Of a stretch of 18,596 bases of DNA, positions 7,456 to 13,351 are shown in pieces. The notes under the pieces are model-generated. The model worked only from the letters and a program-made list of their open reading frames with translations. It was not told where the DNA came from and did not search any database. The position numbers and the translations under genes are program-made. The stretch comes from Pseudomonadota bacterium (GTDB taxonomy: Bacteria > Pseudomonadota > Gammaproteobacteria > Xanthomonadales > Xanthomonadaceae): positions 1 through 18,596 of the forward strand of contig JAEWJB010000115.1 of assembly GCA_023386795.1 (NCBI GenBank), in the 5' to 3' direction. Numbering within the stretch: position 1 is the stretch's first letter; every line of letters starts with the position of its first letter.

Positions 7456-8868
7456 ATGTCCGCCCGTCCCGGTTTCCGTTCCAACCGCGATCGCGATGAC
7501 CGGCCAGAGCCGCGCATCGACCAGCTGCGCGTGCCGCCCCATTCGGTGGAGGCCGAGCAGGCGGTCCTCGGTGGCCTGATGCTGGCGCCGGAGGCCTACG
7601 ACCGGGTCAACGACCAGCTCACCGAGAACGACTTCTACCGCCGCGACCACCGGCTGATCTACCGCGCCATCCGCGAGCTGTCCGACAAGGGCCGCCCGTT
7701 CGACGCGGTGACCCTGGGCGAATGGTTCGAATCGCAGGGCAAGCTGGAGCAGGTCGGCGATGGCGCCTACCTGATCGAGCTGGCCAGCACCACGCCGTCG
7801 GCGGCCAACATCACCGCCTACGCGGAAATCGTGCGCGACAAGGCGGTGCTGCGGCAGCTGATCGAGGTCGGCACGGAGATCGTCAACGACGGCTTCCAGC
7901 CGGAAGGGCGCGAAAGCGCCGAGCTGCTGGCCAGCGCCGAGAAGGCGGTGTTCCAGATCGCCGAGGCCGGCGCGCGCGGGCGCAGCGACTTCGTCGCCAT
8001 GCCCAATGCGCTCAAGGACGCCTTCGAGGAGCTGCGCAACCGCTTCGAGAACGGCGGCAACATCACCGGCCTGCCGACCGGCTACACCGACTTCGACGGC
8101 ATGACCGCCGGCCTGCAGCCGACCGACCTGATCATCCTGGCCGCGCGCCCGGCGATGGGCAAGACCACCTTCGCGCTGAACATCGCCGAGTACGCGGCGA
8201 TCAAGTCCAAGAAGGGCGTGGCGGTGTTCTCGATGGAAATGTCCGCCTCGCAGCTGGCCATGCGCCTGATCTCCTCCAACGGGCGCATCAACGCCCAGCG
8301 CCTGCGCACCGGCCAGCTGGAGGACGAGGACTGGGCGCGCGTGACCGGCGCGATCAAGATGCTCAAGGAAACCAAGATCTTCATCGACGACACCCCCGGC
8401 CTGTCGCCGGAGGTGCTGCGCTCCAAGTGCCGCCGCCTCAAGCGCGAACACGACCTGGGCCTGGTGGTGATCGACTACCTGCAGCTGATGTCCGTGCCGG
8501 GCAACAGCGAGAACCGCGCCACCGAGATCTCGGAGATCTCGCGTTCGCTCAAGGGCCTGGCCAAGGAGCTCAACGTGCCGGTGATCGCGCTGTCCCAGCT
8601 CAACCGCTCGCTGGAAACGCGTACCGACAAGCGCCCGGTGATGGCCGACCTGCGCGAGTCGGGCGCCATCGAGCAGGACGCGGACATGATCGTCTTCATC
8701 TACCGCGACGATTACTACAACAAGGAAAATTCGCCGGACAAGGGCCTGGCCGAGATCATCATCGGCAAGCACCGTGGTGGTCCGACCGGTTCGTGCAAGC
8801 TCAAGTTCTTCGGTGAGTACACCCGCTTCGACAACCTCGCGCACGACTCGGTGGGCAGCTTCGAGTAA
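7456..8868 (+). CDS. dnaB: Replicative DNA helicase DnaB
   Basis: This is the hexameric helicase that unwinds DNA ahead of the replication fork and binds primase and the helicase loader. Length is 470 residues, normal for the family. The N-terminal primase-interaction domain (about 20-120) includes PHSVEAEQAVLGGLM. A linker region leads to the RecA-like motor (about 185-465). The Walker A motif is RPAMGKTT with Lys236 and Walker B is VVIDYLQLM with Asp340. The SQLNRSLETR and RESGAIEQDAD motifs of the C-terminal domain are intact. No intein interrupts the Walker region, a common insertion site in this gene. The start at 7456 has only a weak ribosome site. The usual ribosomal-protein neighbours (rpsR, rplI) are not directly upstream; an FMN reductase gene is. 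A DnaA box lies 75 bases before the start. Confidence 0.97.
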   Translation: MSARPGFRSNRDRDDRPEPRIDQLRVPPHSVEAEQAVLGGLMLAPEAYDRVNDQLTENDFYRRDHRLIYRAIRELSDKGRPFDAVTLGEWFESQGKLEQVGDGAYLIELASTTPSAANITAYAEIVRDKAVLRQLIEVGTEIVNDGFQPEGRESAELLASAEKAVFQIAEAGARGRSDFVAMPNALKDAFEELRNRFENGGNITGLPTGYTDFDGMTAGLQPTDLIILAARPAMGKTTFALNIAEYAAIKSKKGVAVFSMEMSASQLAMRLISSNGRINAQRLRTGQLEDEDWARVTGAIKMLKETKIFIDDTPGLSPEVLRSKCRRLKREHDLGLVVIDYLQLMSVPGNSENRATEISEISRSLKGLAKELNVPVIALSQLNRSLETRTDKRPVMADLRESGAIEQDADMIVFIYRDDYYNKENSPDKGLAEIIIGKHRGGPTGSCKLKFFGEYTRFDNLAHDSVGSFE

Positions 8869-8887
8869 GCCCGGCGCCGGTGGGGTG

Positions 8888-8917
8888 AAGACAACGCGCC
8901 CGACTTGGGCGTATGCT
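8888..8917 (+). promoter_or_regulatory. Possible promoter of the cytochrome/molybdoenzyme operon
   Basis: AAGACA (8888-8893) and TATGCT (8912-8917) make a weak -35/-10 pair with an 18-base spacer. The spacer contains an inverted repeat, CGCCC (8897-8901) and GGGCG (8907-8911), that could be a repressor site. It lies 20-50 bases after the dnaB stop. The boxes are poor matches, so this is tentative. Confidence 0.3.
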
Positions 8918-8923
8918 CGCGCC

Positions 8924-8951
8924 GTCCGCGGCAGCCGCCGCCACCGCGGAC
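8924..8951. repeat. Leader hairpin before the cytochrome gene
   Basis: GTCCGCGG (8924-8931) and CCGCGGAC (8944-8951) are exact reverse complements with a 12-base loop of GCC/GCA-rich sequence. The hairpin is in the untranslated region between dnaB and the GTG at 8995. No T-run follows, so it is more likely a structured leader, or a weak end to the dnaB transcript, than a classic terminator. Confidence 0.4.
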
Positions 8952-8984
8952 CGCACGGCGCGGGATGCGCGGCAAGGATGTGTT

Positions 8985-8989
8985 GGAGG
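8985..8989 (+). promoter_or_regulatory. Ribosome binding site that selects the GTG start
   Basis: GGAGG lies five bases before GTG at 8995. The alternative ATG at 8965 and still earlier in-frame starts lack a comparable site and would place charged, arginine- and proline-rich sequence ahead of the membrane anchor. Confidence 0.65.
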
Positions 8990-8994
8990 TGGGC

Positions 8995-10329
8995 GTGGTC
9001 AAGCGCTTCTTCCTGTTCCTGTTGGCCCTGATCGTCCTGGGCTTCGCAGGCGTCTATGTGCTGGCCTGGCGGCCGTCGATCAAGGCGATCGACCCGCCCG
9101 CCGCCGGCAGTTTCGATCCGGCCTTGGTCAAGCGCGGCGAAATGCTCGCCGGTGCCGGCTATTGCGCCACCTGCCACACCGCCAAGAGCGGCGCGCGCTA
9201 TGCGGGCAATTACCCGATGCGCACCGATTTCGGCACGATCTGGTCGAGCAACATCACCCCGGATCCGGAAACCGGCATCGGGCGATGGTCGGAAGAGGCC
9301 TTCGTGCGCGCGATGCGCAAGGGCGTCAGCCGAGAGGGATACCAGCTGTTCCCGGCCTTCCCGTACCAGCACTTCGAACTGGTCAGCGACGAAGACCTGC
9401 ATGCGCTGTACGCCTACCTGATGCAGCAGCCGCCGGTGCGCCAGCAGCAGCGCAAGCCGGACGTGCCGTTCCCGTTGAGCTGGCGCCCGTTGCAGGCCGG
9501 CTGGAAGCTGCTGTTCGTGCGCGAGGGCCAGTTCGGCCCGGTGACCGGCAAGGACGCGCAGTGGAACCGGGGCGCCTACCTGGCCGAGGGCCTGGGCCAT
9601 TGCTCGGCCTGCCACAGCCCGCGCAACCGCCTGGGCGCCGAGCGCGGCGGGGATGCACGCTACGCCGGCGCGGCGATCGACCAGTGGTACGCGCCCCCGC
9701 TGGACGCGCGCAACCACGCCCCGGTGCCGTGGAGCGAGGACGAACTGTTCGCCTACCTGCGCCATGGCGCCACGCAGCTGCATGGCACGGCCGCCGGGCC
9801 AATGTCGCCGGTGGTGCACGAGGGCCTGTCGCGGTTGCCCGACGAGGACGTGCGCGCGATCGCCGCGTATTTCGCCGAGCGCTTCGGCACGCGGGGCAAG
9901 GCGATCGCCGCCCCGCAGGCGGCGCTGGCGCGCGCCGAACAGGCCAACCGCATCGGCACCGCGCAGCAGGTCGACCCCGGCGCGAATCTTTACAACGCGG
10001 CGTGTTCGTCGTGCCACTACAACCGCGGCCCGATGCCCTTGCTGGCGCGCCCGGAGCTGGGCTTCAACAGCGCGCTCACCGCCGACGATCCTTCCACGCT
10101 GATCCAGATCATCCTGCACGGCATCGGCGTGGACGAAGGCCTGCCCGGGCAGATGATGCCGGGCTTCTCGCACAGCTTCAGCAACGCGCAGGTGGCGGCG
10201 CTGGCGGCCTGGCTGCGGCGCACGCGCACCGACCGGCCGCCGTGGCCGGACCTGGAAAAACAGGTCGCCAAGCTGCGCGAGGAACCTTCCTCGGGCACCC
10301 AGAGCGGACAGACCGGAGCCCATCCATGA
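8995..10329 (+). CDS. Membrane-anchored triheme cytochrome c, electron-transfer subunit
   Basis: A 444-residue cytochrome that should carry electrons from the molybdoenzyme encoded next to the respiratory chain on the periplasmic side. An N-terminal anchor (about 4-24, MVKRFFLFLLALIVLGFAGV) is followed by three CXXCH haem sites: Cys57-His61 (CATCH), Cys203-His207 (CSACH) and Cys337-His341 (CSSCH). Possible Met ligands lie in GPMSPVVHEG and PGQMMPGF. The layout resembles the cytochrome subunits of PQQ alcohol dehydrogenase, gluconate dehydrogenase and membrane aldehyde dehydrogenases. Its stop overlaps the next start as ATGA, showing translational coupling and supporting one complex. The GTG start is preferred because of its ribosome site. 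The cytochrome gene comes first in the operon. There is no quinol-oxidase signature; electrons may go to ubiquinone or to a terminal cytochrome oxidase. Confidence 0.88.
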   Translation: MVKRFFLFLLALIVLGFAGVYVLAWRPSIKAIDPPAAGSFDPALVKRGEMLAGAGYCATCHTAKSGARYAGNYPMRTDFGTIWSSNITPDPETGIGRWSEEAFVRAMRKGVSREGYQLFPAFPYQHFELVSDEDLHALYAYLMQQPPVRQQQRKPDVPFPLSWRPLQAGWKLLFVREGQFGPVTGKDAQWNRGAYLAEGLGHCSACHSPRNRLGAERGGDARYAGAAIDQWYAPPLDARNHAPVPWSEDELFAYLRHGATQLHGTAAGPMSPVVHEGLSRLPDEDVRAIAAYFAERFGTRGKAIAAPQAALARAEQANRIGTAQQVDPGANLYNAACSSCHYNRGPMPLLARPELGFNSALTADDPSTLIQIILHGIGVDEGLPGQMMPGFSHSFSNAQVAALAAWLRRTRTDRPPWPDLEKQVAKLREEPSSGTQSGQTGAHP

Positions 10330-10823
10330 GCCAGTTCCAACTCAACGGCCAGCCGGTCGAGGTGCATGCGGACGACGATACCCCGCTGCTGTGGGTGATC
10401 CGCGACGAGCTGCGGCTGACCGGCACCAAGTTCGGCTGCGGCATCGGCATGTGCGGTGCGTGCACCGTGCATCTCAACGGCCGGGCGATCCGTTCGTGCA
10501 TCACGCCGGTGGGCGCGGTGGCCGGGCAGCAGGTCACCACCATCGAGGGCCTCTCGCCGGACGGCCAGCATCCGCTGCAGCAGGCGTGGGTCGCCGCGCA
10601 GGCGCCACAGTGCGGTTATTGCCAGCCCGGGCAGATCATGCAGGCCGCCACGCTGCTGAGCGATTTTCCCAATCCCACGGATGCCGAGATCGAAGCAGTG
10701 ATGGCCGGCAGCCTGTGCCGGTGCATGGCCTACGTGCGTATCCGCAAGGCGATCCACCTGGCGGCAGAGGCGATGCGCGCGCCGGCGCCGGCCACCGCAC
10801 CGGAAGGAGCGGGCGATGAATGA
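10326..10823 (+). CDS. [2Fe-2S] small subunit of isoquinoline 1-oxidoreductase/aldehyde dehydrogenase type
   Basis: This 165-residue iron-sulphur subunit passes electrons from the molybdenum centre to the cytochrome. The plant-ferredoxin-type cluster has Cys38, Cys43, Cys46 and Cys58 (CGIGMCGAC then SC). The second helical cluster domain has Cys96 and Cys99 (QCGYC) and Cys131 and Cys133 (CRC). All eight cluster ligands of the xanthine oxidase family are therefore present. It has no signal peptide; in this family the small subunit is normally carried out of the cell bound to the Tat-exported large subunit. It overlaps the gene before by four bases and the gene after by eight. iorA-like naming would be by homology only, since the substrate is unknown. 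Confidence 0.92.
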   Translation: MSQFQLNGQPVEVHADDDTPLLWVIRDELRLTGTKFGCGIGMCGACTVHLNGRAIRSCITPVGAVAGQQVTTIEGLSPDGQHPLQQAWVAAQAPQCGYCQPGQIMQAATLLSDFPNPTDAEIEAVMAGSLCRCMAYVRIRKAIHLAAEAMRAPAPATAPEGAGDE

Positions 10824-13098
10824 CCTGGGCACCCCCCGTGGACTGCGCCTGACCCGGCGCGGCTTCCTGATCGGTGCCGCCGGCACCGGCTTCGTGATGG
10901 CGTTCGCACGGGCCTCGCTGGTGCTGCCCGAGCAGGCGGCGCAGGTGGTGGCCACGCGCAGCTTCGACCCGAACCTGTGGTTCCGCATCGATGCCGACGG
11001 CACGATCACCGTGCATGTCATCCGCGCGGAAATGGGCCAGCACGTCGGCACCGCGCTGGCGCGCATCCTTGCCGACGAACTGGAGGCGGACTGGTCCCAG
11101 GTGCGCGTGGAGCATGTGGACAGCGACCCGAAGTGGGGCCTGATGGTGACCGGCGGCAGCTGGTCGGTGTGGCAGAGCTTCCCGCTGCTGAGCCAGGCCG
11201 GCGCAGCCGGGCGCACCGCGCTCATCGAGGAAGCCGCCAAGCTGCTGGGCGTGCCGGCGGCTTCGCTGCAGGCACGCAACAGCGTGGTGAGCGGGGCGGG
11301 GCGTTCGATCACCTACGCGCAGATCGTGCAGCGTGGCGACCTCAGCCGCAGCTGGAGCGCCGACGAGCTCAAGGCGATGCCGGTGAAGGCGCCGGCCGAG
11401 CGGCGGCTGGTCGGCGTCGACACGCAGGCGCTGGACATCCCCGGCAAGACCGATGGCAAGGGCGTGTACGGCATCGACGCGCACATCGACGGCATGGTGC
11501 ACGCCGCGCCGGTGGTGCCGCCGACGCGCAACGGCTCCAAGGCCGGCGCGGTGGACGAAACGCTGGCCAAGCAAGTGAAGGGTTACCAGGGGCATCTGGT
11601 GTTGGACGATCCGTCCGGTACCGTGCCCGGCTGGGTGCTGGCACTGGCCGATTCCACCTGGGCGGCCATGCAGGCCGCGCGCCGGCTCAAGGTGACGTGG
11701 AATAACGACGACACCGCGGAGGTCTCCGAACAGCAGGTGCTGGACCACGCGGCCAAGCTGATCGCCGACGCCAATGCCGGCGCGCGCGTGGTCGAAGGCC
11801 CGGTGGAGGACGCCTTTGCCAAGGCGGCTTCCTCGCTGGAGGCCGAGTACACCACCGCCAGCGTGCTGCATTTCCAGCTCGAACCGGTCAACGCGCTGGC
11901 CCTGCAGAAGGACGGCGTGTGGGAGATCCACACGGGCAACCAGTGGCAATCGCTGATCCTGCCCACGCTGGCCAAGGCCCTGGGCGTGGGCGAGGACAAG
12001 GTGGTGCTGCGCACCTACCTGCTGGGCGGCGGCTTCGGGCGTCGGCTCAACGGCGACTACACCGTGCCGGCCGCACTCGCCTCCAAGGCGCTGGGCGGCA
12101 AGCCGGTGAAGCTCACGCTCACCCGCGAGGACGATGCGCGCTTCGACTCGATCCGCTCGGCGTCGCTGCAGAAGCTGCGCATGGGTTTCGATGCCACCGG
12201 CAAGGTGGTGGCCATGCAGCACGATGCCTGTGCCGGCTGGCCCACGCAGGTGATGGCCGGCGCGCTGCTCGGCAAGGCGAAGGGCAATGGCGCGCCGTAC
12301 GACCCGTTCGCCATTTCCGGCGCCGACCACTGGTACACGGTGGGCGCGCACCGCGTGCGCGCGATCTCCAATGACCTGGCCAACCGCGTGTTCCGGCCGG
12401 GCTGGCTGCGCTCGGTAGGCCCGGGCTGGACCAACTGGGCGCTGGAAAGCTTCATGGACGAAGCCGCGCACCAGCGCGGCCAGGATCCGCTGGCATTCCG
12501 CCTGGCGCTGCTCGATGCCACGGGTGACAACGCCGGCAGCGCGCCGAACGCCGTGGGCGGCGCCGCGCGGCAGGCCGGGGTGCTGCGCCGCGTGGCCGAA
12601 CTGGCGGGCTGGGGTCAGACGTTGCCGCCCGATACCGGGCTGGGTATCGCCACCTCGTTCGGGCAGGAGCGCGACATGCCGACCTGGGTCGCCTGCGTGG
12701 CACGGGTGAAGGTGGACCGGCAAACCGGGCACGTGCAGGTGGAGCAACTGAGCGTGGTGACCGACTGCGGCACCGTGGTGCATCCGGATGGCGCGCTGGC
12801 GCAGACCGAAGGCGCCACCCTGTGGGGCCTGAGCATGGCGCTGCACGAGGGCACGCTGATCGAACACGGGCAGGTGCGCGACATCAACCTCAACAGCTAC
12901 ACGCCGCTGCGCATCGCCGATGTGCCGCCGCTGCAGATCGAGTTCATTCCCAGTACCGAGGCCTCGGTGGGTCTGGGCGAGCCGGCCACAACCGTGGTGG
13001 CGCCAGCGATCGGCAACGCGATCTTCGCGGCAGTGGGCGCGCGCGTGCGCCATCTGCCGATCACGCAGGAGGCGGTGCGCAAGGCGCTGAAGGGGTAG
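10816..13098 (+). CDS. Molybdopterin-binding large subunit, isoquinoline 1-oxidoreductase/aldehyde dehydrogenase type
   Basis: The catalytic subunit, 760 residues, should hydroxylate an N-heterocycle or oxidise an aldehyde at a molybdopterin centre. A twin-arginine signal is evident (LTRRGFLIG, Arg14-Arg15, then a hydrophobic stretch), so the folded complex is exported to the periplasm. Cofactor-binding motifs include GGGFGRR at 404-410, and a catalytic Glu is seen as Glu722 in GEPATTVVAPAIGNAIF near the C-terminus. The arrangement matches the IorB-like branch of the xanthine oxidase family, which lacks an FAD subunit and hands electrons to a cytochrome. GGAG at 10806-10809 serves the ATG at 10816. 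No XdhC/CoxI-type cofactor-maturation gene is seen in the window. The substrate could be quinoline-like compounds, nicotinate or aldehydes, and sequence alone does not decide it. Confidence 0.92.
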   Translation: MNDLGTPRGLRLTRRGFLIGAAGTGFVMAFARASLVLPEQAAQVVATRSFDPNLWFRIDADGTITVHVIRAEMGQHVGTALARILADELEADWSQVRVEHVDSDPKWGLMVTGGSWSVWQSFPLLSQAGAAGRTALIEEAAKLLGVPAASLQARNSVVSGAGRSITYAQIVQRGDLSRSWSADELKAMPVKAPAERRLVGVDTQALDIPGKTDGKGVYGIDAHIDGMVHAAPVVPPTRNGSKAGAVDETLAKQVKGYQGHLVLDDPSGTVPGWVLALADSTWAAMQAARRLKVTWNNDDTAEVSEQQVLDHAAKLIADANAGARVVEGPVEDAFAKAASSLEAEYTTASVLHFQLEPVNALALQKDGVWEIHTGNQWQSLILPTLAKALGVGEDKVVLRTYLLGGGFGRRLNGDYTVPAALASKALGGKPVKLTLTREDDARFDSIRSASLQKLRMGFDATGKVVAMQHDACAGWPTQVMAGALLGKAKGNGAPYDPFAISGADHWYTVGAHRVRAISNDLANRVFRPGWLRSVGPGWTNWALESFMDEAAHQRGQDPLAFRLALLDATGDNAGSAPNAVGGAARQAGVLRRVAELAGWGQTLPPDTGLGIATSFGQERDMPTWVACVARVKVDRQTGHVQVEQLSVVTDCGTVVHPDGALAQTEGATLWGLSMALHEGTLIEHGQVRDINLNSYTPLRIADVPPLQIEFIPSTEASVGLGEPATTVVAPAIGNAIFAAVGARVRHLPITQEAVRKALKG

Positions 13099-13161
13099 TG
13101 CGCTGCCCAGGATGCCGTGGTGTTCGATGCGCGTGCAAAGCAGCTCGGCCCATCGCGCCTA

Positions 13162-13180
13162 TGGGTCATTTATTGACCAA
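13162..13180. promoter_or_regulatory. Inverted repeat, possible operator for the TonB receptor gene
   Basis: GGTCA (13164-13168) and TGACC (13174-13178) flank an AT-rich TTTAT centre, with a partly matching extra base pair outside. The element is unusually AT-rich for its surroundings and stands about 110 bases upstream of the promoter of the TonB-dependent receptor gene. A regulator-binding site is a reasonable guess; no regulator gene is present here. Confidence 0.4.
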
Positions 13181-13189
13181 CATCCGCGC

Positions 13190-13205
13190 GCGCAACGTGT
13201 TGCGC
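13190..13205. promoter_or_regulatory. Sixteen-base palindrome, possible operator
   Basis: GCGCAAC (13190-13196) and GTTGCGC (13199-13205) are exact reverse complements around a GT centre. LacI-family regulators often bind compact palindromes of this general kind, and this receptor type is often under such control in sugar-uptake loci. The assignment is inference; only the symmetry is seen. Confidence 0.4.
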
Positions 13206-13290
13206 CGCGTCAGCCGCCGTGCGTGCGCACGGGCGCACCGTTATGGATCAAGCCTCTGCGTACTGCCCGCGAAGGTCATATAACGAAAAG

Positions 13291-13320
13291 TTGACAATTT
13301 ATTCGTCCTCGCCATAGAAC
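13291..13320 (+). promoter_or_regulatory. Promoter of the TonB-dependent receptor gene
   Basis: A consensus -35 box TTGACA (13291-13296) is followed after 17-18 bases by ATAGAAC (13314-13320), a fair -10 box. The resulting leader would be about 25 bases and ends in the ribosome site GGAGGGAG (13340-13347) just before ATG at 13352. It is the clearest sigma-70 promoter in the window. Confidence 0.72.
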
Positions 13321-13351
13321 AGCGCTGTCATCGAGGCTTGGAGGGAGCCGA

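Noticed and set aside
7414..10323. Long minus-strand frame opposite dnaB and the cytochrome gene
   Set aside because: Same reason: it is antisense to two unmistakable genes, spans the gap between them and shows no family motif.
10636..13053. Long minus-strand frame opposite the molybdoenzyme large subunit
   Set aside because: It covers a gene with clear cofactor motifs and has biased, featureless composition.
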